Positions 8,997-17,225 of a stretch of DNA of 64,000 bases are shown here, one piece after another; position 1 is the stretch's first letter; each line of letters starts with the position of its first letter. The position numbers were made by a program, and so were the translations under genes. Below the pieces are notes generated by a model. It saw nothing but the letters and a program-made list of their open reading frames with translations, was not told the origin of the DNA and did no database searches. Origin of the DNA: Streptomyces xinghaiensis S187 (lineage in GTDB: Bacteria > Actinomycetota > Actinomycetes > Streptomycetales > Streptomycetaceae); assembly GCF_000220705.2 (NCBI RefSeq), contig NZ_CP023202.1, positions 3,472,001-3,536,000 on the forward strand, read 5' to 3'.

Positions 8997-9731
8997 ATGC
9001 CACCCGAATCCGCACTGCTCGAATCACGCGCGCTCCGCGAGAGCCTCGCCGCGCGCACGGGCGTGCTCGACAAGGTCAAGGTCCTGGCGATGCTGCCGGA
9101 CGGGCTGCATGTCACGACACGCATGGTCGCCGAGTACTTCGAGGTGAGTGAAGAGGTGGTCCGGCAACTCGCGGCACGCCACCGCTCGGAGTTGTCATCC
9201 AATGGCATGACCACGCTCCGAGGCGCTGACCTGCGCCGATTTAAGCGAGACATCCTGTCACGCTATGCCGTAGCAGGTTATCCACAGGCCAGGTCGAACC
9301 TGGGCGTCTTCACCCGCCGCGCCGTACTGAACGTGGCGATGCTGCTGCGGGACAGCCCTGTCGCACGTGAGGTCCGCAGGTACCTGCTGGACGTCGAGGA
9401 GAGCTTCACCGCGCCACGCTCCCGGACCGCCCCGTCCCCGGAGCGCTCGCTCGAAGCCAGGATGACCGTCGTCGAGTCCTGTCTCGCCGATGTCGGCGCC
9501 GCGCTGCGCGACCTCGGGCCGGTGCTGCGCCGGACCTCCGACCGGCTGGACCGGATCGACGAGCGGCTCGACGGGATGGACCGCCGCATCGCCTTCATGG
9601 ACCGGCGGCTGGACAGCACCAACCAGGTCGTCTGTGCGATGAGCGAGCGCATGGCCGGCATGGACGTCCGGCTGCGGCAGTTCCAGGAGGAGACGGTGCG
9701 ATGCCCGCGCCCGCGGGGCGGCCGGCGCTGA
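8997..9731 (+). CDS. Phage-antirepressor-like DNA-binding protein with C-terminal coiled coil
   Basis: A 244-residue protein with a good ribosome site (AGGGGAGGG) before ATG 8997. Residues about 20-85 look like a helix-turn-helix region that reads a condition (TTRMVAEYFEVSEEVVRQL). The next block, FTRRAVLNVAMLLRDS followed by REVRRYLLDVE, resembles the conserved core of Bro-N, ORF6N and RhuM-type phage antirepressor domains. Residues about 150-235 form repeated heptads (RLDRIDERLDGMDRRI and similar), predicted to be a coiled coil for oligomerisation. No phage genes flank it, so it is a domesticated or orphan regulator. Family assignment is by resemblance only. A DnaA-box sequence TTATCCACA lies within it at 9278-9286. 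Confidence 0.7.
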   Translation: MPPESALLESRALRESLAARTGVLDKVKVLAMLPDGLHVTTRMVAEYFEVSEEVVRQLAARHRSELSSNGMTTLRGADLRRFKRDILSRYAVAGYPQARSNLGVFTRRAVLNVAMLLRDSPVAREVRRYLLDVEESFTAPRSRTAPSPERSLEARMTVVESCLADVGAALRDLGPVLRRTSDRLDRIDERLDGMDRRIAFMDRRLDSTNQVVCAMSERMAGMDVRLRQFQEETVRCPRPRGGRR

Positions 9732-9796
9732 CCGGCCACGGCTCCGCGCACGCGCGGGGCCCGCACTGACCGGTCGACGCGGCCGGTCACGGCCGA

Positions 9797-9834
9797 GGCC
9801 GGGGCGCGCACCCCTTCAGGTGCGCGCCCCGGCC
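9797..9834. terminator. Bidirectional hairpin terminator
   Basis: A perfect 16-bp GC-rich stem (9797-9812 with 9819-9834) and a six-base loop lie between the convergent antirepressor-like gene and the ABC operon. There is no T-tract, as is usual in Streptomyces. Confidence 0.8.
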
Positions 9835-9883
9835 CGTTCCGTTCCTTCTCGTCGCCACTCCGCCGGCCCGCCGTCGACCCGGC

Positions 9884-10603
9884 TCACTCCTCCCCGGCCA
9901 GCTTCAGGACGCGCAGCTTCTGGCCCGCGTACCAGGTGGCGAGGGCCGTGACGACGGAGAGCAGCACCACGGCCGGGACGAGGCCCACGTCCGAGGTCAC
10001 CAGCCCGCCGTCGGCGGTCTTCTGCGCGAGGGCCAGCGCCCACTGCTGCACGCTGAGGGTCCGGGCCCCCTCGATCAGGCTGCCGAACAGCGATTCCCAC
10101 ACCAGCGCGTAGACGAGCCCGGCGACGACCGCGTGCCGGGTGACCGTGCCGAGCAGCAGGAAGACGGCGCTGTAGGCGACGGAGGCGACCGCGGCGGCCA
10201 GCGCGTACGCGACGGCGACGTTCTGGCTGTTGCCGTTCAGGATGAAGCCGGCGATCAGCGTGGGCACCGCCGAGAAGACGACCGTCACCCCGATCGCCAC
10301 CAGCAGTTTGGTGACGATGATGGTGGGCCGCTTCACCGGTTTGGCGAGCAGGTAGACGATCGAGCCGTCGTCGATCTCGGGGCCGATCGCTCCCGTGCCG
10401 GCGATCACGCCGATCAGCGGGACCATCGTGGCGAGGGCGAAGCCGCCCAGCACATCGGCGGCGATCTGGTCGTCGACTCCGGTCAGTTGGCGCACCGCCA
10501 CCGCGATGAGCAGCAGCAGTGCGGGGAGGAGGAAGAGGATCAGCGCCCGGCGTCGGCCGAGCAGGCCCCGGTAGGTGAGCCGGGCGACCGTGGAGTTGTA
10601 CAT
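9884..10603 (-). CDS. ABC-2 type transporter permease (last gene of exporter operon)
   Basis: A 239-residue membrane protein with about six hydrophobic segments and the ABC-2 permease topology. Its first segment near residues 20-40 is followed by a cytoplasmic stretch with DDGSIVYLLAKPV, a motif seen in ABC-2 permeases of the NosY/Gld type. The start is ATG 10603, chosen because GAAGGAG lies nine bases upstream; a TTG six codons earlier is less likely. It is the fourth gene of the leftward operon and pairs with the ATPase at 10635-11552. The substrate is unknown. Confidence 0.85.
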   Translation of the reverse strand: MYNSTVARLTYRGLLGRRRALILFLLPALLLLIAVAVRQLTGVDDQIAADVLGGFALATMVPLIGVIAGTGAIGPEIDDGSIVYLLAKPVKRPTIIVTKLLVAIGVTVVFSAVPTLIAGFILNGNSQNVAVAYALAAAVASVAYSAVFLLLGTVTRHAVVAGLVYALVWESLFGSLIEGARTLSVQQWALALAQKTADGGLVTSDVGLVPAVVLLSVVTALATWYAGQKLRVLKLAGEE

Positions 10604-10634
10604 CGGTTCGGGCTCCTTCAAGCCGCTGGGCCGC

Positions 10635-11552
10635 TCAGGCCGTTACGAGGTAGGAGAAGACGCTCTCCAGGGACTCGTCGGAGGGCGAGACCGTGAGGAG
10701 CCGGATGCCGTGTTCGCGGGCGACCCGCGGCAGCAGTTCGGTGAAGCGGGGGAAGTCGACGGCCTGGACGTGCAGCGCCCCGTCCGCTCGGTCGATCTCG
10801 ATCCCGGCCGTGGACGGATCGGCGATCAGCGCGGCGGCGAGGGCACGGTCGTCGCTGGACCGGATGAGATAGCGGTGCGGGCGGTCCGTCATCAGGCGGC
10901 GGATCTTCCGGAAGTCACCGGAGGCCGCGTGCCGGCCGGCGACGATCACCTCGATGTGCTGGGCGAGCTGTTCGACCTCCTCCAGGATGTGCGAGGAGAA
11001 CAGCACGGTGCGGCCCTCGTCCCCCATCCGCCGCAGCAGTTCCATGAGCTGCATCCGCTGGCGCGGGTCCATGCCGTTGAACGGTTCGTCGAGCAGGAGG
11101 ACGGACGGCTCGTGGACCAGCGCGGAGGCCATCTTCACGCGCTGCCGCATCCCCTTGCTGTACGTGGCGATCTTGCGGTTCTGCGCGTACTCCATCTCCA
11201 CGGTGGCGAGCGCCTGCCGGGCCGCCCCGCGGGGATCCTTCAGCCCGTGCAGCTCGGCGTTGGCGAGCACGAACTCCCGTCCCGTCAGGAAGTCGTACAT
11301 GGATTCCCGTTCGGGGACGATGCCGATCTGCCGGTACGCCCCCTCGTTGCGCCAGACGGCCGCCTCGTCGAGGGTGACGGTGCCGGTCGAGGGGGCGAGG
11401 AAACCGGCCATCATATTGATGAGGGTGGACTTGCCGGCACCGTTGGGGCCGAGGAGACCGGTCACACCGGGGCCGATGGTCATGGTGATGTCGTTGACGG
11501 CGACCACGTTGCCGAACCAGCGGGAGACGTGGTCGATCTTGAGGGTGGTCAC
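10635..11552 (-). CDS. ABC transporter ATP-binding protein
   Basis: A 305-residue ATPase with Walker A GPNGAGKSTL, Q-loop region, signature YSKGMRQRVK and Walker B SVLLLDEPFNGMD followed by the switch His (SSHI). A C-terminal extension of about 90 residues probably contacts the permease or is regulatory. The GTG start at 11552 overlaps the preceding permease stop (GTGA). It is the third gene of the operon. It is paralogous to the first ATPase (12459-13490) but with a different signature, so the operon encodes two half-exporter pairs or one heteromeric exporter. Confidence 0.92.
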   Translation of the reverse strand: MTTLKIDHVSRWFGNVVAVNDITMTIGPGVTGLLGPNGAGKSTLINMMAGFLAPSTGTVTLDEAAVWRNEGAYRQIGIVPERESMYDFLTGREFVLANAELHGLKDPRGAARQALATVEMEYAQNRKIATYSKGMRQRVKMASALVHEPSVLLLDEPFNGMDPRQRMQLMELLRRMGDEGRTVLFSSHILEEVEQLAQHIEVIVAGRHAASGDFRKIRRLMTDRPHRYLIRSSDDRALAAALIADPSTAGIEIDRADGALHVQAVDFPRFTELLPRVAREHGIRLLTVSPSDESLESVFSYLVTA

Positions 11553-12469
11553 AGCCCGACCTTCCGGTAACGGCGCATCAGCAGCGCGTACGAGCCGGCG
11601 ATCAGCCCGAGGACCACCGCCGGGTAGACGATTCCGGCGAGCGCGCCGGACGGCCCCTCGGCGCCGGGGAAGGCGGAGTCCGCGCCGAGGAACAGCGACT
11701 GCACGCCGTCGACGAGGGTGACCGGCGAGAACAGGCCGAGCCAGCCGATGGCGTCCTGGTTGCCCTGCTCCCAGGCGATCGCCTGGACGGTGCTGACCGC
11801 GCCGTAGGAGATCGTCATCACGGCGATGACGGCGGCGACGCCGAAGCCCCGGCGGGGGGTGAGCGCCGCGACGACCAGCCCGATGCCCGCGAAGAGCACG
11901 GACAGGACGGCAACGGAGGCCAGGCCCTGGCCGAACCCCTTGGTCTGGTCGGCGAAGTCCAGCTTGGCCAGCAGCGCGCCCGCGTAGAGGATGACGAGCG
12001 GTGCCGCGGTGAGCAGGAAGAGGGCCGAGGCCATCGCCGCGTACTTCGCCGCCACGTAGTCCACCCGTTCGATCGGACGGGAGAAGTAGAGCGGCACGGT
12101 GCGGAACCGCAGATCGCGGGAGACGGACTGCGGGGCCTGGGCGGCGAGATAGAGGCCGATGACGGCCTGGAGGTAGATCGCGTACCGCGTGTATTCGAGC
12201 GGCAGGTCCTTCATGTCGGTCGCCACGGCGACCGCGACGATGATGCCCGCCGGCAGGCACATCACGGCGAACAGCAGCATCGGCAGGACCTTGGACTTGG
12301 CCGAGCGGCCGAGTCCGTACGCACCGCGCAGGCTCTGGGAGAAGAGGGAGAGCCGGGCGTAGGAGCGTCCGAGGCGGGGGCCGTCGTAGCGGCGGTAGCC
12401 GATGTTGTGGATGCGGGTCGGGTCGGCGGACGGGTCCGCCGCCGTCGGCGTCATGCTCTCAGGCGGCAT
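11549..12469 (-). CDS. ABC-2 type transporter permease
   Basis: A 306-residue permease. A hydrophilic N-terminus of about 50 residues with the phrase IGYRRYDGPRLG, common to many actinobacterial ABC-2 permeases, is followed by about six membrane segments. ATG 12469 is preferred because GGAGGTG lies seven bases upstream; it overlaps the end of the preceding ATPase by 11 bp. A second ATG at 12454 is possible. Tight overlaps on both sides show translational coupling within the operon. Confidence 0.87.
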   Translation of the reverse strand: MPPESMTPTAADPSADPTRIHNIGYRRYDGPRLGRSYARLSLFSQSLRGAYGLGRSAKSKVLPMLLFAVMCLPAGIIVAVAVATDMKDLPLEYTRYAIYLQAVIGLYLAAQAPQSVSRDLRFRTVPLYFSRPIERVDYVAAKYAAMASALFLLTAAPLVILYAGALLAKLDFADQTKGFGQGLASVAVLSVLFAGIGLVVAALTPRRGFGVAAVIAVMTISYGAVSTVQAIAWEQGNQDAIGWLGLFSPVTLVDGVQSLFLGADSAFPGAEGPSGALAGIVYPAVVLGLIAGSYALLMRRYRKVGL

Positions 12470-13490
12470 CGCGGCCACCTCCGTTCCGTCCGTCCGTGCT
12501 GCCGGGGTGCGGCTGGGCGGAGGGCTCCGGCCCGGCGGGCCCCGTGGGTTCCGGGGGCTCCCCGGGGCGGAAGACCTCCGCGATGTGGTGACGGCGCTGC
12601 TCCATGCGCACCAGGCCGAGCCCCAGTCCGGCGACGGTGTCGCGGACCGCGTCGTACGTCCGGTCGCCCTCGGCGTCCAGGAGCAGCACCCGGCCCGCGC
12701 CGGGCGCGTGCCCGCCGGCGGCATGGCGGACACCCGCGCGGGCCAGTGCCTCCGCCAGCGCGGCCGTGCCGTCCGGATGCTCTTCGGTGTCCGTGACCTC
12801 GACCGCGATGACCGCGGTCTTCTGGGTGAAGTCGCTGGTGGAGCTGGAGCGCAGCAGGGCACCGCCGTCGATGACGACGACGTGGTCGCAGGTGCGTTCG
12901 AGCTCGCCGAGGAGGTGGGAGGTCACCAGCACGGAGATGCCGAAGTCGGTGTGGACGCGGCGGATGAGACCGAGCATCTCGTCCCGGCCGACCGGGTCGA
13001 GGCCGTTCGTCGGCTCGTCCAGCAGCACCAGTTTCGGGTCGTGGACCAGCGCCTGGGCGAGCTTGACCCGTTGCTTCATACCGGTCGAGTAGCCGCCGAT
13101 GGGCCGGTAGCGCTCCTCGTAGAGGCCGACGTGGCGCAGGGTGTCGGCGGTGCGCTCGCGGGCGGCGGAGGGCGGCAGCCCCGAGATCCGGGCCATGTGC
13201 ACGACGAACTCGGTCGCGGACACGTCGGGGGGCAGGCAGTCGTGCTCGGGCATGTAGCCGACCTGTTCCCGGATGGCGCCGCCCTCGCCGGCCACGTCGA
13301 GGCCGAGCACGGCGGCCCGCCCCTCGGTCGCCGGGGACAGCCCGAGCAGGATCTTGATCAGGGTCGACTTGCCGGCCCCGTTGGCGCCCACCAGGCCGGT
13401 CACGCCCGGGCCGATGGTCATGGTGAGCCGGTCGAGCGCGGTCACCTTGGGGAACCGCTTGCTGAGGCTTTCGGTCACGATCACTGTCAC
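12459..13490 (-). CDS. ABC transporter ATP-binding protein (first gene of exporter operon)
   Basis: A 343-residue ATPase with Walker A GANGAGKSTL, signature YSTGMKQRVK, Walker B KLVLLDEPTNGLD and switch His in TSHLLGEL. It leads the leftward operon of ATPase, permease, ATPase, permease. GTG 13490 (reading VTVIVTESLSK) is chosen as the start because the family begins just before this strand; an upstream ATG in frame would add nine residues without a good ribosome site. Cargo is unknown. Operons of this type often export drugs, lipids or peptides, but nothing nearby identifies the substrate. Confidence 0.9.
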   Translation of the reverse strand: MTVIVTESLSKRFPKVTALDRLTMTIGPGVTGLVGANGAGKSTLIKILLGLSPATEGRAAVLGLDVAGEGGAIREQVGYMPEHDCLPPDVSATEFVVHMARISGLPPSAARERTADTLRHVGLYEERYRPIGGYSTGMKQRVKLAQALVHDPKLVLLDEPTNGLDPVGRDEMLGLIRRVHTDFGISVLVTSHLLGELERTCDHVVVIDGGALLRSSSTSDFTQKTAVIAVEVTDTEEHPDGTAALAEALARAGVRHAAGGHAPGAGRVLLLDAEGDRTYDAVRDTVAGLGLGLVRMEQRRHHIAEVFRPGEPPEPTGPAGPEPSAQPHPGSTDGRNGGGRDAA

Positions 13491-13594
13491 GGCCCTGACG
13501 CTAGTGGTGCGGGCCACACCGGGCGTCAGCCCTGACGGCTGTCTCCGCGTCCCCCTTCAGGCGTAGGGACCCGTAGGGGCCGTACACCTAAGTT

Positions 13595-13622
13595 GTTACC
13601 AGCGGTAACGATCGTTGGTAAC
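13595..13622. promoter_or_regulatory. Putative repressor operator upstream of the EphD-like hydrolase
   Basis: A perfect inverted repeat GTTACC-AGC-GGTAAC (13595-13609) is followed by a further half-site GGTAAC at 13617-13622, about 60-90 bases upstream of the hydrolase start. This is the architecture of a TetR- or GntR-type operator. No regulator gene is adjacent, so the protein that binds it is unknown. Confidence 0.45.
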
Positions 13623-13681
13623 GTCGGGGCGCGGAGGGGCCGGGAAGACGGCGGCTCCCTGAGGCCGGAAGGCGGTGCCGG

Positions 13682-14617
13682 GTGACCGGTGACATGCGCG
13701 AACGCTGGGTGCGGGGCGGGGACGGCGTACGGCTGTGCGTGGCCGCACTGGGAGATCCCGGGCAGCCGGTGGTGGTCCTGGTGCACGGCTATCCGGACAG
13801 CAAGGAGGTCTGGACCGGGGTCGCGCGGCAGCTGGCGGACCGCTTCCACGTGGTCCTCTACGATCTGCGGGGCTGCGGCCGCTCGACCGCGCCCCGGCCG
13901 CTGCGGGGCGGTTTCACCCTGGAGAAGCTGACCGCCGACTTCCGCGCCGTCGCGGACGCGGTGAGCCCCGGCCGGCCCGTCCATCTGGTGGGCCACGACT
14001 GGGGCTCGGTGCAGGGCTGGGAGTTCGTCACCACGGCCGCCGCGGACCGGATCGCTTCCTTCACCTCCGTCTCCGGCCCCTCGCTGGACCACTTCGGCCA
14101 CTGGGCCGCACGGCGCCGGAGCGGGGCGCTCGGCGCACGCGGTGTCCGCGAACTGCTCGGCCAGCGTCTGCGGTCCTGGTACGTCTACGCGCTGCACACG
14201 CCGGTCCTCCCCGAGCTCGCCTGGCACGGTCCGCTCGCCCGCCGGTGGCCCGGCATCCTGCGCAGGCTGGAGAAACTGCCCGCCGACGGCTACCCGACCC
14301 CGTCCCTGGCCCGGGACGCCGCCCACGGCGCGTGGCTCTACCGCGACAACTTCCGTCCGCGCACCCGCCGTCCGCGCGAGGACGCCCGTGCCCGGGTGCC
14401 CGTCCAGCTCGTCGTCCCCGCCGAGGACGTCTTTCTCTCCGAACACCTCTACGACGACCTCGGTCTGTGGGCGCCCCGGCTCGTCCGCCGGCGCGTGGCC
14501 GCCGGGCACTGGGTGATCCGGACGCAGCCGGAGCGGGTGGCCGGCTGGATCGCGGAGTTCGCTCTGGAGACCGGTGCCTCCTCCGGCTTTCCCGCCACGG
14601 AACCGTCGGCCGGCTGA
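13682..14617 (+). CDS. Epoxide-hydrolase-type alpha/beta hydrolase, EphD-like N-terminal domain only
   Basis: A 311-residue alpha/beta hydrolase. The oxyanion segment is HGYPDS and the nucleophile elbow is GHDWGS, with Asp as nucleophile as in epoxide hydrolases and haloalkane dehalogenases. The late catalytic His is probably in AGHWVI (near residue 277). The region FTSVSGPSLDHFG is strikingly like mycobacterial EphD. In that protein, and in many actinobacterial homologues, this domain is fused to a C-terminal short-chain dehydrogenase; here the protein stops at the hydrolase end. GTG 13682 follows GGAAGG by nine bases. A palindromic operator lies upstream. The substrate is unknown, possibly a lipid epoxide or ester. 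Confidence 0.85.
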   Translation: MTGDMRERWVRGGDGVRLCVAALGDPGQPVVVLVHGYPDSKEVWTGVARQLADRFHVVLYDLRGCGRSTAPRPLRGGFTLEKLTADFRAVADAVSPGRPVHLVGHDWGSVQGWEFVTTAAADRIASFTSVSGPSLDHFGHWAARRRSGALGARGVRELLGQRLRSWYVYALHTPVLPELAWHGPLARRWPGILRRLEKLPADGYPTPSLARDAAHGAWLYRDNFRPRTRRPREDARARVPVQLVVPAEDVFLSEHLYDDLGLWAPRLVRRRVAAGHWVIRTQPERVAGWIAEFALETGASSGFPATEPSAG

Positions 14618-14629
14618 CACACTCCGGGC

Positions 14630-15091
14630 ATGGAGCCGACGCCCGAACAGTTGCCCAGCACCGAGGCCGCCGTGACCGCCATCCGGGAGATCGCGCGGGA
14701 GTTCGAGCTAACGGTACGGGTCACCGACGACATCGGAGCCGACCGCTCGGCCCGGCGGACGGCGGCCGGGGCCTTCGCCGTGACCGACGAGGACGGCTCG
14801 CTGCCGCACGAGGCCCATGCCGCACTGTCCGGCTCACCCGCGGTGGAGGTCGAGCTGTACTCGGAGGGCGACGCCAAGATCACCGTCGAGGGGGTCGAGT
14901 TCCACGACCTCCCGCGCGACGTGGTGCCGGACTTCCTCCGCTCCGTGTACGGGGGAGCGGCCCAGGTGAAGGGCCGCTTCTTCCCGCCGGGTTACTGGCT
15001 CGTCGTGCCGCTGCCGGGAGGCCGCTCCTACAAGGAACTCGTGCTTTCCGGGCCGGTGCTCTCCCCCTGGCTGAGCCGGTCGGTGCGCTGA
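14630..15091 (+). CDS. Conserved hypothetical protein
   Basis: A 153-residue acidic soluble protein that I do not recognise as a named family. It has no signal peptide or membrane segment. The first half is helical and charged; the second half (RGRFFPPGYW-like region, here KGRFFPPGYWLVVPL) looks like a compact alpha/beta domain. It starts 12 bases after the hydrolase stop, so it is probably in the same operon. Three 17-bp tandem repeats begin at its last codons. Its codon use matches its neighbours, which supports a real gene. Confidence 0.7.
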   Translation: MEPTPEQLPSTEAAVTAIREIAREFELTVRVTDDIGADRSARRTAAGAFAVTDEDGSLPHEAHAALSGSPAVEVELYSEGDAKITVEGVEFHDLPRDVVPDFLRSVYGGAAQVKGRFFPPGYWLVVPLPGGRSYKELVLSGPVLSPWLSRSVR

Positions 15092-15135
15092 GCCGGGTGA
15101 TGCGCCGAACCGGGTGATGCGCTGAGCCGGGCGGA
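15085..15135. repeat. Three tandem 17-bp imperfect repeats over a stop codon
   Basis: Units at 15085-15101, 15102-15118 and 15119-15135 follow the pattern GCGCTGAGCCGGGTGAT, with one to four changes between units. The first unit contains the TGA stop of the upstream gene. Confidence 0.7.
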
Positions 15136-15245
15136 CGGTCGGGCGACCGGTACGGCGCTCGGCCGAGGAAGCGCGCGTCCCGCACGATCCCGGCCCGATC
15201 CCGGCACCACCGGGGCCATGGGGAGGCCGACGTAGGCTCGGGGCC

Positions 15246-16148
15246 ATGAGTCCGCGCCTGAGCACCGTGATCCTCCCCGTCGACCGCTGGAACGAGGGCG
15301 GCCGCGCGAAATGGCAGCGCGCCGAGGAACTGGGCTTCCACGCCGCGTACACCTACGACCACCTGTCCTGGCGGTCCTTCCGCGACGGCCCCTGGTACGG
15401 CGCCCTGCCCACGCTCACGGCCGCCGCCACGGCGACCGGCCGGCTCCGTCTGGGCACCCTCGTGACATCACCGAACTTCCGGCATCCCGTGACGCTCGCC
15501 AAGGAGCTGATCTCCCTCGACGACATCTCGGGCGGCAGGATCACCCTCGGCATCGGGGCGGGCGGCAGCGGCTTCGACGCCACGGCGCTCGGCCAACGGC
15601 CGTGGACACCGCGCGAGCGGGCCGACCGCTTCGGCGAGTTCGTGCCGCTGCTGGACCGGCTGCTCACCGAGGGCACGGTCTCGCAGCGGGGCGACTTCTA
15701 CACCGCGGAAGAGGCAAGGAACCTCCCCGGCTGCATCCAGCGGCCCCGGCTCCCCTTCGCCGTCGCCGCCACCGGGCCGCGAGGACTCAGGCTGGCCGCG
15801 CGACACGGACAGGCATGGGTGACGACGGGTGATCCGAAGCTCTACGAGACGGGCACGCCGCAGCAGTCGGACGAGGCGCTGCGCCGCCAGCTCGAAGGGC
15901 TCGCCGCGGCGTGCGCGGAGGCCGGCCGGGACGTTGCGGAGCTGGACAAGATCCTGCTGACCGGGTTCACACCGGACCGGGCCCGTCCGCTGGAGTCCCT
16001 GGACGCCTTCGTGGACTTCGCCGGGCGCCACCGGGATCTGGGCTTCACCGAGATCGTGGTGCACTGGCCGATCCCCGGCTCGGACTTCGCCGCCGACCAG
16101 GCCGTCTTCGAGAAGATCGCCACCGAGGCGGCCACGCGGCTCGGCTGA
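15246..16148 (+). CDS. LLM-class (luciferase-like) F420/FMN-dependent oxidoreductase
   Basis: A 300-residue TIM-barrel oxidoreductase of the bacterial luciferase-like superfamily. Signs are the N-terminal strand then WQRAEELGFHAAYTYDH, the LGTLVTSPNFRHP strand, and the ISGGRITLGIGAG motif that packs against the deazaflavin or flavin. In actinobacteria such proteins often use coenzyme F420. The specific reaction cannot be told. It begins at ATG 15246 with a weak ribosome site and stands alone between the hydrolase pair and a HAD gene. Confidence 0.87.
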   Translation: MSPRLSTVILPVDRWNEGGRAKWQRAEELGFHAAYTYDHLSWRSFRDGPWYGALPTLTAAATATGRLRLGTLVTSPNFRHPVTLAKELISLDDISGGRITLGIGAGGSGFDATALGQRPWTPRERADRFGEFVPLLDRLLTEGTVSQRGDFYTAEEARNLPGCIQRPRLPFAVAATGPRGLRLAARHGQAWVTTGDPKLYETGTPQQSDEALRRQLEGLAAACAEAGRDVAELDKILLTGFTPDRARPLESLDAFVDFAGRHRDLGFTEIVVHWPIPGSDFAADQAVFEKIATEAATRLG

Positions 16149-16301
16149 CGGACAGGCCCCGCCCCCGCACGGCATACGGCCCGCACACCGGGGGCGCAAG
16201 TGACCAGAGGAGTCGCACGGCGGCGTTCTCATCGGCCCCCATGACGCTCCCTTGTGCGTACCGTCGCACGCTTGTGCGCGCATATGCGCGAAGATGGAGA
16301 G

Positions 16302-17195
16302 GTGACCTCAGCTACCGAGCGGCCCGAGCCGCACCACCCGGCCCCCGCCGGAGCCGGTGACCCGGCCTCCGTGACCGGGCCCGTACGGCTGATCGCCACC
16401 GATCTCGACGGCACCCTGCTCCGCGACGACAAGACGGTCTCCGACCGGACGGTCGCCGCGCTGGCGGCCGCCGAGAAGGCCGGCATCGAGGTCTTCTTCG
16501 TGACCGGCCGGCCCGCGCGCTGGATGGGAGTCGTCAGCGACCACGTGCACGGCCACGGCCTGGCGATCTGCGCCAACGGCGCGGCCGTCGTCGACCTGCA
16601 CCGGGGCGGCCGGGTCGTCGAGGTCCGCCCGCTGCACCGGCTCGCCGCCATGGACGTGGTCGGCGCGCTGCGCGTCGCCGCGCCGGACACCTCGTTCGCC
16701 GTCGAACTGACCACCGGGCTCCACTACGAACCGGAGTACCCGCCCTTCCACCTCGACCCCGGGGCCACGGTCGACGCCGCCGAGCGGCTTCTCTCCGCGG
16801 ACGCGTGGCACGCGCGGACACCGGTGCTCAAGCTGCTGGCCCACCACCCGGAGATGTCCCCGGACGACTATCTCGCCCTGGCCCGGGAGACAGCGGGCGC
16901 CCACGCCTCGTTCACCCGTTCCAGCCCCACCGCGCTGCTGGAGATCAGCGGGCTGGGGGTCAGCAAGGCCTCCACCCTCGCGCAGTGCTGCGCGGAGCGC
17001 GGGATCTCCCCCGGCGAGGTGGTGGCGTTCGGCGACATGCCCAACGATCTGGAGATGCTGACCTGGGCGGGCAGCTCGTACGCGATGGCCAACGCGCATC
17101 CCGAGGTGCTGGCCGCCACTCCGGCCCGTACGACCGCCAACAGCGAGGACGGCGTCGCGGTCGTCATCGAGCGCATCCTGGAGGAGCAGGCGTAG
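16302..17195 (+). CDS. Cof-type HAD-family hydrolase (second paralogue)
   Basis: A 297-residue HAD phosphatase with nucleophile motif DLDGTLL (Asp34, Asp36), motif II VTGRP, the conserved Lys in LGVSKAST and motif IV FGDMPNDLEM. It is paralogous to 7931-8767, with the same order of motifs and a 40-base identical stretch over motif I. GTG 16302 is chosen because GGAGAG lies just upstream; the open frame continues to an ATG at 16284. A 14-bp palindrome (16277-16290) and a repeated CTTGTGCG lie right before it and may be regulatory. It converges on cydCD with only 30 bp between stops. Confidence 0.9.
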   Translation: MTSATERPEPHHPAPAGAGDPASVTGPVRLIATDLDGTLLRDDKTVSDRTVAALAAAEKAGIEVFFVTGRPARWMGVVSDHVHGHGLAICANGAAVVDLHRGGRVVEVRPLHRLAAMDVVGALRVAAPDTSFAVELTTGLHYEPEYPPFHLDPGATVDAAERLLSADAWHARTPVLKLLAHHPEMSPDDYLALARETAGAHASFTRSSPTALLEISGLGVSKASTLAQCCAERGISPGEVVAFGDMPNDLEMLTWAGSSYAMANAHPEVLAATPARTTANSEDGVAVVIERILEEQA

Positions 17196-17225
17196 CGGCG
17201 TTCCGCCGCCCCGTACGGAGCGGCC

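Noticed and set aside
9278..9286. TTATCCACA DnaA box inside the antirepressor-like gene
   Set aside because: A single box in codons for Gly-Tyr-Pro-Gln, with no second box nearby; chance is likely.
17196..17225. GCGGCG-TTC-CGCCGC mini-hairpin between the HAD gene and cydCD
   Set aside because: Six base pairs with a three-base loop is too weak to call a terminator, though the two genes converge within 30 bases.
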